Of a stretch of DNA of 64,000 nucleotides, positions 1-7,584 are shown piece after piece. Source of the DNA: Roseivirga sp. UBA6052 (GTDB taxonomy: Bacteria > Bacteroidota > Bacteroidia > Cytophagales > Cyclobacteriaceae); assembly GCA_002427755.1 (NCBI GenBank), contig DIYO01000009.1:3296-67295 (forward strand), in the 5' to 3' direction. The number at the start of each line of letters is the position of its first letter. The stretch's first letter is position 1. A model generated the notes under the pieces. It saw nothing but the letters and a program-made list of their open reading frames with translations. It ran no database searches and was not told the origin of the DNA. The position numbers and the translations under genes were made by a program.

Positions 1-84
1 AAAGGCAGCGGCAAAAAGGGTGATGACGATGACGATGACAAAGGCAGCGGCAAGAAAGGTGACGATGATGACGATGACGATGAT
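1..84 (+). repeat. Tandem KGSGKKG/poly-Asp linker repeat
   Basis: Two in-frame tandem units (1-39 and 40-84) each encode KGSGKKG followed by six to eight Asp codons. The array may extend upstream beyond the window. GAT/GAC alternation makes it prone to slippage, so copy number may vary between strains (inference). Confidence 0.8.
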
Positions 85-1929
85 TTAGACACCACTGGAG
101 GAAATAACGGAAACGGCCTCTTTACCTGCGAATGTGAAGGCAAAATGCAAAACTTCACAGTCAAATATTATGGGCTTTCAGGTGTTGATATTAAAGTCTA
201 TAAGAAGGACAAAAAGAAACTCATCACAACTTTTAAAAATGTAAGACACGGAGAAGAACTCACCGTTAACGGCTTCGATAAAAAAGGAAGACTAGACTCT
301 AAGACCTATTTAAAAATTGGACGTAGATATTACGAAATACACACTTCATGTTCAGAAAACATCTTAGGTGAAAGCTACGGTCCGTTTACAGTTACCGCTT
401 ACACAGATGGAGAAGGCACCTCATGTACTCAAGATACATTCAGTTTCTCTACTGGAGATGGTGAGGAAATGAATGTGGTTGGTGGTAACAACAGCTTAGA
501 AGCAATCATGCATCATAAAAACAGCGATGATGACGATGATGACGATGATGATGATGAAGATGATGACCAGAATTCAAGCTGTCAATGTGAAGGCAAAATG
601 CAAAACTTCACAGTTCAATATTTAGGGCCTAGCGGTGCTACCATTAAGGCATTTAAGAAAGATAAGCATACCCTAATCGAATCATTTGAAGGATTAGACT
701 ATGGTGATGTTATAACAGTAAATGGATTTGACTCTAAAGGAAGACTTGAATCGAAAACATTCCTAAGCATAAACAATGGCAATTTGACGGAAATCCATAC
801 GTCATGTTCGATTAATATCTTAGGAGAGACTTATGGCTTGTTTAAAGTAACAGCTTATACCGATGGCGAGGGAAGTTCATGTTCAATCGATAACAATCCT
901 CCAAGTTCAAATCCTGGTGTTGGAAGTTCATGTGAGGCTACCGCAGCTGAAAATGGAGGCCATGCGATGTGGTTAAGCAATTATATTGGAAGTAGCGTAG
1001 GTAAATTCTTCTTTGAATCTAACAGTGGTTCTCTCGAGCAACTCGGTGATGGATCTGCCATGCTCACTGGAATTATGTATAACCAAAACGATGCTAATGA
1101 TAAATGGCAGGTAGAAGTATACTTAACTGAAGGAAAAACATGGAGTGAGTGGCAAGCCTTAGGTAGAGGATATAAAGACGAACGTAATCTTGCTGGTAAT
1201 GCCTACTTGAGCTGGACTTATTACATTATGGATCCTGAACAGACCAGCAAGTTAATTGGCTTAGGCAGCAATGCAGGAGAAGAAAAAAGCATTATGCATA
1301 TGCCTGGTGATTATCATTACGGATTCCAAGTGGGGCAAGCAGCAAACAGTAAAAATTCTAATTATGGATTATCCGGCTGGTTCTTCTACAGAAACAATGC
1401 AGGTCAATTAGTTCAAGGAGACTTTAATGTAGACTTGATCAATTGCATCGATGATTCAGGAAATTGTTCAGCACAAACAACCGAATACACTGGTGAAATC
1501 ATCGTCTGTTTCAATGGAGAATCAAGATGTGTATCTCAATCTGAGGCTGAGCATTTATTGGCACAAGGAGGAACGCTAGGTGCCTGCCCTGATGTACAAA
1601 TTGTTGCACAAGTGATAGATACAGGCGGTTTGAACCAGCAAGGGCAGATTGTTACTGAAAATGAGGGTAAAGCTGAGATAAGTGCTTATCCAAACCCAGC
1701 TGTAGATTACTCAATTATTACATTCTCACTTACGGAAGCTGGCCATGCATCAGTTGGCTTATTCGATACGCAAGGCAATAGAGTAGCAGCCATTTTTGAC
1801 GGGGAGGTAGAAGCTAACAAGGAATACGCAGTGGAGTATAATACTACTAAACTCAGATACGGAATCTATTTAGTCAGGGTGGCTTCTAATGGATATGTAA
1901 AAACTAAGAAACTATTAATTAGGAGGTAG
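1..1929 (+). CDS. T9SS-secreted acidic repeat protein (5' end outside window)
   Basis: The frame is open from base 1, so the gene begins upstream; 642 residues are visible. Order seen: two linker repeats rich in Lys/Gly/Ser and Asp (visible residues 1-28); a Cys-bounded module of about 100 residues (43-142); a second acidic linker that includes a poly-Asp run (176-190); a second copy of the module (194-294); a Trp/Gly-rich domain with little resemblance to anything I know (about 306-480); a short Cys-containing segment; and a C-terminal domain starting near residue 561 with a Y-PNP motif and ending in KKLLIRR. The last is a type IX secretion sorting domain (TIGR04183-like), so the product should cross the outer membrane and be attached or released. 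The module resembles the family Pfam calls DUF7467, from memory only. Alternating basic and poly-Asp linkers suggest calcium or polyelectrolyte binding, which is inference. A hairpin terminator follows. Confidence 0.85.
   Translation, partial: KGSGKKGDDDDDDKGSGKKGDDDDDDDDLDTTGGNNGNGLFTCECEGKMQNFTVKYYGLSGVDIKVYKKDKKKLITTFKNVRHGEELTVNGFDKKGRLDSKTYLKIGRRYYEIHTSCSENILGESYGPFTVTAYTDGEGTSCTQDTFSFSTGDGEEMNVVGGNNSLEAIMHHKNSDDDDDDDDDDEDDDQNSSCQCEGKMQNFTVQYLGPSGATIKAFKKDKHTLIESFEGLDYGDVITVNGFDSKGRLESKTFLSINNGNLTEIHTSCSINILGETYGLFKVTAYTDGEGSSCSIDNNPPSSNPGVGSSCEATAAENGGHAMWLSNYIGSSVGKFFFESNSGSLEQLGDGSAMLTGIMYNQNDANDKWQVEVYLTEGKTWSEWQALGRGYKDERNLAGNAYLSWTYYIMDPEQTSKLIGLGSNAGEEKSIMHMPGDYHYGFQVGQAANSKNSNYGLSGWFFYRNNAGQLVQGDFNVDLINCIDDSGNCSAQTTEYTGEIIVCFNGESRCVSQSEAEHLLAQGGTLGACPDVQIVAQVIDTGGLNQQGQIVTENEGKAEISAYPNPAVDYSIITFSLTEAGHASVGLFDTQGNRVAAIFDGEVEANKEYAVEYNTTKLRYGIYLVRVASNGYVKTKKLLIRR
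127..882 (+). repeat. Duplicated ~100-residue module within the T9SS protein
   Basis: Copies at 127-426 and 580-882 are clearly homologous in protein and DNA. Both open with a C-x-C-E-G-K-M-Q-N-F-T-V motif, share V-N-G-F-D-x-K-G-R-L in the middle, and close with A-Y-T-D-G-E-G followed by a Cys. Near-identity of the opening ~30 bases indicates recent duplication or gene conversion. Conserved Cys at both ends suggests one disulfide-closed domain per copy. Confidence 0.85.
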
Positions 1930-1953
1930 CTCCTTTTACCAAATACAACATAT

Positions 1954-1978
1954 AAGCCGGGTAATTCCGGCTTTTTTT
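1954..1978 (+). terminator. Rho-independent terminator of the T9SS gene
   Basis: Seven-bp stem AAGCCGG/CCGGCTT with a 6-nt loop followed by a T run, 25 bases after the stop codon at 1929. Confidence 0.85.
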
Positions 1979-2019
1979 ATGAGGACGATTTCTAAACTAT
2001 ATTTGAAAAAACTTTTGAT

Positions 2020-2394
2020 ATGGAGTTAACGGCAGATAATCGTTTGCGCAAGTTGATAGTAGTTGGGGATAGACTCTTGATCAGAATTAAAAAGTCACCT
2101 GACAAAACAGAAACAGGCTTATACCTACCTCCTGGTGTTCAGGAAAAAGAAAAGGTACAATCTGGCTATGTCTTAAAGGTTGGCCCCGGTTATCCAATAC
2201 CCATGCCTACTGATGAAGACGAACCTTGGAAAGAACAAGACGAAAAAATAAAGTATATCCCGTTGCAAGCCCAAGAAGGAGATCTAGCTGTCTTTCTTCA
2301 GAAAGGCGCTGTTGAGGTTCAATATCAAGGAGAGAAACTGTTTATCGTACCTCAATCTTCGGTCTTAATGCTTGAAAGAGAGGAAGAATTATAA
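2020..2394 (+). CDS. GroES-like co-chaperone family protein
   Basis: The 124-residue product aligns with the Hsp10/GroES fold: an N-terminal V-G-D-R-L-L-I strand, a mobile-loop-like segment T-E-T-G-L-Y-L-P-P (about residues 32-40), a V-G-P-G turn, and a late G-D-L-A-V-F / E-Y-like strand pair. GroES caps the GroEL ring during folding. This copy is longer than the usual 95-100 residues because of a charged insertion (about residues 68-88), and no groEL lies nearby. It is probably a second, diverged GroES-like protein conserved in Bacteroidota rather than the housekeeping copy. It stands alone between a terminator and the desaturase promoter, and starts at ATG. Confidence 0.8.
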   Translation: MELTADNRLRKLIVVGDRLLIRIKKSPDKTETGLYLPPGVQEKEKVQSGYVLKVGPGYPIPMPTDEDEPWKEQDEKIKYIPLQAQEGDLAVFLQKGAVEVQYQGEKLFIVPQSSVLMLEREEEL

Positions 2395-2446
2395 AACTTA
2401 GCATACCGTTAAAACGGATTTTTAGTAAACAATGTAAAAAAGTACA

Positions 2447-2454
2447 TACTTTTG
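2447..2454 (+). promoter_or_regulatory. Bacteroidota -7 element for the desaturase
   Basis: TACTTTTG matches TAnnTTTG, 63 bases before the ATG. No good -33 TTTG is present (TTTA at 2421-2424 is the closest). Confidence 0.5.
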
Positions 2455-2517
2455 TTCCGATTTATGAAACACTTGGCTTGAATAAGCTGTCTCATAAACC
2501 AAATTATTACTCGCCTT

Positions 2518-3621
2518 ATGCAATACAAAACGGTCAAATTTTCTAGACAGAATCAAGCAGAATTTATTGCTGATCTGAGAAAGCAAGTAAAGCATTACTT
2601 CGATTCAAATAATATATCAATCTACGGTAACGCCAGCATGGTTTTTAAGACCATCTGCATGTTCACCATGTTCTTTGTTCCTTATTTTTTAATGCTCTTC
2701 GGAGTGGTTACGAACCCATGGTTAGTACTTGCTATGTGGGTAATTATGGGATTTGGAACAGCAGGAATTGGTCTTTCAGTAATGCATGATGCCAATCACG
2801 GTGCATACTCGAAAAATAAATACGTAAACAAGTACATGTCTTACGTGATGAATTTTGTTGGCGCAAGTTCATTCAACTGGAAAATTCAACACAATATACT
2901 ACACCATACTTACACCAATATTGAAGGTATGGACGAAGATATTGACCCGGGAATCTTTATGAGACTTTCTCCTCATGCTAAGCATATGAAAGTGCATAAA
3001 CTCCAACATATTTATGGTTGGTTCTTATATGGCATGATGACCTTCTTATGGTTAACCACGAAGGACTTCCGCCAATTGATGAGATATAAAAAAGAAGGCC
3101 TTCTTAAGACACAAAAGAGAACTTATGGAAGCGTTCTTACTGAAACTATTATTAGTAAGATCCTCTATTATGGCTATGCACTCGTTATACCATTGATCTT
3201 TATTCAAGCTCCATGGTATATCATTGTATTGGGTTTTATAATCATGCATTACATAACTGGAATGGTCCTAGGACTCATTTTCCAACCTGCCCATGTAATG
3301 CCTACCTCAGAATACCCAATACCTGATAATACAGGTAATATGGAGAATAACTGGGCCGTTCATCAGTTGTATACAACTACAAATTTTGCTCCTAAGAGTA
3401 AATTGTTCTCTTGGTATGTTGGTGGTCTAAACTTCCAAATCGAGCATCATTTGTTCCCAAATATTTGCCATGTACACTACAAGAAGATTAGTAAGATTGT
3501 AGAAGCTAAGGCAAAAGAATACGGGCTTCCATACCACAGCAAGGAAACTTTCTACGCTGCATTGGTAGAACATGGCAAAATGCTTAAGGCATTAGGCCAA
3601 CCACAAGTTCAAGCAGCTTAA
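2518..3621 (+). CDS. Membrane fatty acid (acyl-lipid/acyl-CoA) desaturase
   Basis: This 367-residue integral membrane di-iron desaturase introduces a double bond into fatty acyl chains and adjusts membrane fluidity. The three histidine boxes are intact: H-D-A-N-H at residues 90-94, H-N-I-L-H-H at 125-130, and Q-I-E-H-H with the last two His at 310-311. Paired hydrophobic stretches flank the boxes (about 42-88 and 220-260). The Q-x-x-H-H third box and overall length place it with linoleoyl-CoA/delta-6-type desaturases. There is no cytochrome b5 domain, so electrons must come from a separate carrier. Regiospecificity cannot be read from sequence. The gene is monocistronic, ending 2 bases before the convergent hemB stop. 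Confidence 0.9.
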   Translation: MQYKTVKFSRQNQAEFIADLRKQVKHYFDSNNISIYGNASMVFKTICMFTMFFVPYFLMLFGVVTNPWLVLAMWVIMGFGTAGIGLSVMHDANHGAYSKNKYVNKYMSYVMNFVGASSFNWKIQHNILHHTYTNIEGMDEDIDPGIFMRLSPHAKHMKVHKLQHIYGWFLYGMMTFLWLTTKDFRQLMRYKKEGLLKTQKRTYGSVLTETIISKILYYGYALVIPLIFIQAPWYIIVLGFIIMHYITGMVLGLIFQPAHVMPTSEYPIPDNTGNMENNWAVHQLYTTTNFAPKSKLFSWYVGGLNFQIEHHLFPNICHVHYKKISKIVEAKAKEYGLPYHSKETFYAALVEHGKMLKALGQPQVQAA

Positions 3622-3623
3622 AT

Positions 3624-4586
3624 CTATAATTGAGCAAACTCTTTAGCATGGTAGGTGAGGATTAAATCAGCACCTGCCCTTTTTATGCTCATAAGCGTTT
3701 CAGCCATTACTTTGTCATAGTCAAGCCAGCCTTTTTGAGATGCTGCTTTCAGCATGGCATATTCACCACTCACATTATAAGCTGCAATAGGTAGGCTATA
3801 ATTGTCTTTTAAAAGTTTTATCACATCGAGGTAGGCAAAAGCTGGCTTTACCATAAGAAAGTCTGCCCCCTCAGCAGTATCTAAGTCTGCTTCAATAAGT
3901 GCTTCATGTTGGTTGGCGGGATTCATTTGATAAGTCTTTTTATCTCCGGCTTTTGGTGCCGAATCTAAGGCATCTCTAAATGGACCATAAAATGCACTAG
4001 CATATTTAGCAGTATAAGACATAATTGATACCTCTTGATGTCCATGTGCATCTAATACATCTCTTATGTACTCAACCCTTCCGTCCATCATATCTGATGG
4101 CCCTATAATATCTATGCCACATTCTGCTTGAGAAAGTGCTTGCTTCCCAAGTACCTCCAAGGTTTCATCATTTAAGATCTTACCATCTTTGACTATACCG
4201 TCATGCCCATCTGAATTATACGGATCTAAAGCAACGTCTGTCATAATGGTAGCATCTGGAAATTCAGATTTAATCCTTCTGAGTGCCTTCTGGTAGAAGA
4301 AATTAGAATCATAAGATTTTGTGGCAGTCGTATCCTTATAGTGCTCAGGAACTACAGGAAAAACATCGAAAGCATGAACACCCAGTTTCAAGCATTCCTC
4401 TATTTCTTTGAGCATATGATCCAAACCCAAACGATAGATCCCAGGCATTGAATCTACCTCCACTTTATCATTACCACCTTCTAAAAGAAAGAGGGGGAAA
4501 ATGAAATCATTAGTAGAGACATGCGTCTCCTGAACTAGCTTTCTTATAGATTCTGACTTTCGGTTTCTTCTAGGGCGAATATTCAT
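3624..4586 (-). CDS. hemB: Porphobilinogen synthase (delta-aminolevulinic acid dehydratase)
   Basis: HemB condenses two 5-aminolevulinate molecules into porphobilinogen in cytoplasmic heme/tetrapyrrole synthesis. The 320-residue length is typical. Both Schiff-base lysines are visible: K194 in Y-T-A-K-Y-A-S and K247 in M-V-K-P. The metal-site region reads D-V-A-L-D-P-Y-N-S-D-G-H-D-G, without the Cys cluster of zinc enzymes; this is the magnesium-type site known from Pseudomonas HemB. It is the only tetrapyrrole gene in the window. A near-match to the -7 element (TACCTTTA on the minus strand, 4598-4591) lies just upstream of the ATG, so the mRNA may have almost no leader. Confidence 0.95.
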   Translation of the reverse strand: MNIRPRRNRKSESIRKLVQETHVSTNDFIFPLFLLEGGNDKVEVDSMPGIYRLGLDHMLKEIEECLKLGVHAFDVFPVVPEHYKDTTATKSYDSNFFYQKALRRIKSEFPDATIMTDVALDPYNSDGHDGIVKDGKILNDETLEVLGKQALSQAECGIDIIGPSDMMDGRVEYIRDVLDAHGHQEVSIMSYTAKYASAFYGPFRDALDSAPKAGDKKTYQMNPANQHEALIEADLDTAEGADFLMVKPAFAYLDVIKLLKDNYSLPIAAYNVSGEYAMLKAASQKGWLDYDKVMAETLMSIKRAGADLILTYHAKEFAQL

Positions 4587-4680
4587 ACCGTAAAGGTAAT
4601 AGTTCTTCGTTCAAAGACTGATTCTTCTGTAGGTTTAAACCTTTATAAGCTTTAGGCATCTAAAGGCAAATCACTAACCC

Positions 4681-7584
4681 ATGAAGCACCTTTTGAGCTT
4701 AGCTCTTCTTCTATGCATTACTTTTTCAACTCAAGCACAGTTTTGGGTAGTGAAAGGAATAGTAACTGATAGTGTAGAGAATTTACCACTACGATCTGCA
4801 ACTGTCCAGCTCATCAACAAAGCTGATTCTACACAGAGAGCTATCGTTACAAAAGAAACAGGAGCATTCAGAATCACAGGAGTGATAGATGGGTTGTACG
4901 AGTTAAATATCAGCTTTGTAGGATTTAAGACTTACACTCAAGCGCTTAACGTTAATGGCTCAAGCATTGACATCGGGACAATACCCTTGGCCGTAGATAT
5001 TTTAAAACTTGCAGATGCCACAGTTGAAGATTTTGTAGAACGCGTTCGGCAAAATGGCGATACTACTGAATTTAATGCTGCTGCTTTTAAGGTAAACCCT
5101 GATGCCACAGCTGAAAATCTCATTGAAAAGATGCCTAGCGTGGTGATTCAGAATGGCCAAGTTCAGGCTCAAGGAGAAAATGTAAGACGCGTGCTAGTTG
5201 ATGGACGTGAGTTTTTTGGAGATGACCCTAATGCGGCACTTCGCAATCTACCCGCAGAAGTTATAGACAAAATTCAAGTTTACGATCAAGCTAGTGATCA
5301 GGCTCAATTCACCGGTTTCATGGATGGTGAGACCTCAAAAACCATGAATATCATCACAAAAGTAAGTATGCGCAATGGAGAGTTCGGTAAAGTATATGGA
5401 GGAATGGGTACAGATGAAACTTACAATGCAGGTGGTAGTATCAACCTTTTTAGACCAAAAGCGAGAACCACAATCTTAGGTCAAGTAAATAACATCAACA
5501 TCCAAAATTTCTCTACGAGTGACTTATTGGGAATTACTTCAGGAGGTGGTAGAAGAGGCGGTGCTGGAAGAGGTAGAGGTGCTGGAGTTGGTGGTGCCGG
5601 AGCAGGCAGATTTGCCAATGGAGGTAATGCAAGTAACTTTTTAGTAGGGCAACAAGGAGGTATAAACGAAACCAAAGCTTTGGGAATCAATTATTCATAT
5701 GAAGACCAAAAGAAGATTAAGTTCTCTGGTAGCTACTTTTTTAATGAATCAGATAATCTATCGGTTGAGAACATTTTTCAGCAGTTCACTTTAGAGCAGA
5801 ATGAAGGCCAGACCTATGATGAATCTAGTCTGGCTCCTAGCAGAAATACCAACCATAGAATGAGCGGCACATTAGAGTATCAAATAAATGATAGGAACTC
5901 AATTATCATGCGCCCTCGATTGACTTTTCAAGACAACAGCGGTTTCTCTAATGTTACAGGAGAAACCCAACTTGACGGAACACTGCTGAATCAGACAGAA
6001 AACACTAATACCTCTGCCCTATCTGCTTTTTCCATTGCCAATAATTTACTTTGGAGACATAGATTCGAAAAGCGAGGAAGAACATTCTCTCTTAATGTAA
6101 ATACTGGACTCAATAACAATGAAGGAGACAGCTTTCTATTCGCAAATAATCAATTCTTTGGAAATCAAGGGAGATCACAAGAGTTAGATCAATTTTCCGA
6201 TCAAAACACAGATGGCTTTAATATGACCTTGAACGCCACTTACACAGAGCCAATTGCAGAAAGAAGCTCTTTACAGTTTAGCTATCGATATGGCTATCAG
6301 TTTAATGATACAGACCGCCAAACATTCGACTTTGATAGTGATGACGGGGAATACAATAACTTAAACATACCCTTAAGTAACACTTTTGAAAACGACTATG
6401 TGACGCATAGAAGTACTTTGGGATATAACCTAAGAGGGCAAAAAGGATTCTTTACCTTAAGGGCGGTTTACCAGTGGGCATATCTCGACAATGACCAAAC
6501 CTTCCCTCTAGAAGACAATGTGGATAGAAGCTTTACAAACTTTATTCCCACAATATCCTACAGATATAGATTTGCACAAGGTAAAAGCTTCGCGTTTAAT
6601 TATCGTGCGTCTACTCAAGCGCCAAGTGTTCAACAATTACAGTCTGTAATAGACAATTCAGATCCACTGAACATCTCGGCAGGTAATCCTGAGCTAGACC
6701 AGACCTATACTCATAGTGCTACTGTTCGATTCAATAAAGTTGATATAGAAAGTTCACGTACCTTCTTCTCCCTTCTAAGTGCCACATTCTCTGATAACAG
6801 AATTGGGAATAGCACATTTATAGCCTCAAGAGGAGATGCTCAAGTCAATGGATTAAGACTGCAACCTGGTGCTAGATTCAGTCAACCTGTAAACCTAGAA
6901 GGATACTGGAATGTAAGAAGTTTTATCGCCTATGGTCTTCCTTTAGGCTTTATAGAAAGCAACCTGAACTTTACGGGTAATCTTTCTTATACCAGAACAC
7001 CAGAACTCATTAACAATGAACTAAACTTTGCTAAAGCACCTACAGCAGGATTTGGTCTGGTTATGAGTAGTAACATTAGCGAAAATCTAGACTTCACAAT
7101 CTCTAGTAACTCCAACTTTAGTCGTGTAAGTAATACACTTCAAAACCAAAATGATCAGAATTTCTTTACTCAGATCAGTAGACTAAGATTTAATTGGATT
7201 TTTGGAGATGGATTTGTTTTCAGGTCAACTGTATCACACATTGCCAACTCAGGTTTAAGTGATGGATTTAATCAGAGTTTTGCTTTGTGGAATATGGAAA
7301 TGGGAAAAAAACTCATGAAACAAAAAGCTGAGATCAAGCTTTCGGTATTCGATCTCTTGAAACAAAATCAAGCCATTCAAAGAACTATTACTGGGTCATT
7401 CATTCAAGATACTCAGAGCCAGATCCTAACCCAATACTTTATGCTTTCCTTTGTATACAATATCAGAAGCTTTGGTCAAGGACAGATGCCGGAGCAAGAC
7501 GAGAGAATGCAACGATTCCAGCAGATGCGTGAACGTTTTGGCAGAGGAAGCGGAGGAATTGGTAGAGGCGGAGGAGAATTCTAG
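4681..7584 (+). CDS. Outer-membrane beta-barrel protein, TonB-receptor-like
   Basis: The 967-residue product has a signal peptide (about 1-19), a carboxypeptidase-regulatory-like beta-sandwich (about 24-100), a plug-like region (about 120-235, with R-R-V-L-V-D-G-R-E-F-F-G-D-D-P) and a long barrel to the C-terminus. This is the architecture of Bacteroidota proteins named 'outer membrane beta-barrel family' or 'TonB-dependent receptor'. No obvious TonB box is seen. Unusual features are a Gly/Arg-rich insertion near residues 283-310, full of RGG-like steps, and a similar Gly/Arg-rich C-terminal tail, both likely exposed and flexible. No SusD partner is adjacent, so a SusC role is unlikely. Substrate unknown. 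Its stop shares bases with the convergent gene's stop. Confidence 0.8.
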   Translation: MKHLLSLALLLCITFSTQAQFWVVKGIVTDSVENLPLRSATVQLINKADSTQRAIVTKETGAFRITGVIDGLYELNISFVGFKTYTQALNVNGSSIDIGTIPLAVDILKLADATVEDFVERVRQNGDTTEFNAAAFKVNPDATAENLIEKMPSVVIQNGQVQAQGENVRRVLVDGREFFGDDPNAALRNLPAEVIDKIQVYDQASDQAQFTGFMDGETSKTMNIITKVSMRNGEFGKVYGGMGTDETYNAGGSINLFRPKARTTILGQVNNINIQNFSTSDLLGITSGGGRRGGAGRGRGAGVGGAGAGRFANGGNASNFLVGQQGGINETKALGINYSYEDQKKIKFSGSYFFNESDNLSVENIFQQFTLEQNEGQTYDESSLAPSRNTNHRMSGTLEYQINDRNSIIMRPRLTFQDNSGFSNVTGETQLDGTLLNQTENTNTSALSAFSIANNLLWRHRFEKRGRTFSLNVNTGLNNNEGDSFLFANNQFFGNQGRSQELDQFSDQNTDGFNMTLNATYTEPIAERSSLQFSYRYGYQFNDTDRQTFDFDSDDGEYNNLNIPLSNTFENDYVTHRSTLGYNLRGQKGFFTLRAVYQWAYLDNDQTFPLEDNVDRSFTNFIPTISYRYRFAQGKSFAFNYRASTQAPSVQQLQSVIDNSDPLNISAGNPELDQTYTHSATVRFNKVDIESSRTFFSLLSATFSDNRIGNSTFIASRGDAQVNGLRLQPGARFSQPVNLEGYWNVRSFIAYGLPLGFIESNLNFTGNLSYTRTPELINNELNFAKAPTAGFGLVMSSNISENLDFTISSNSNFSRVSNTLQNQNDQNFFTQISRLRFNWIFGDGFVFRSTVSHIANSGLSDGFNQSFALWNMEMGKKLMKQKAEIKLSVFDLLKQNQAIQRTITGSFIQDTQSQILTQYFMLSFVYNIRSFGQGQMPEQDERMQRFQQMRERFGRGSGGIGRGGGEF

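Noticed and set aside
1..84. Enterokinase-like DDDDK sites as processing sites
   Set aside because: They follow from the repeat composition; no reason to expect such a protease.
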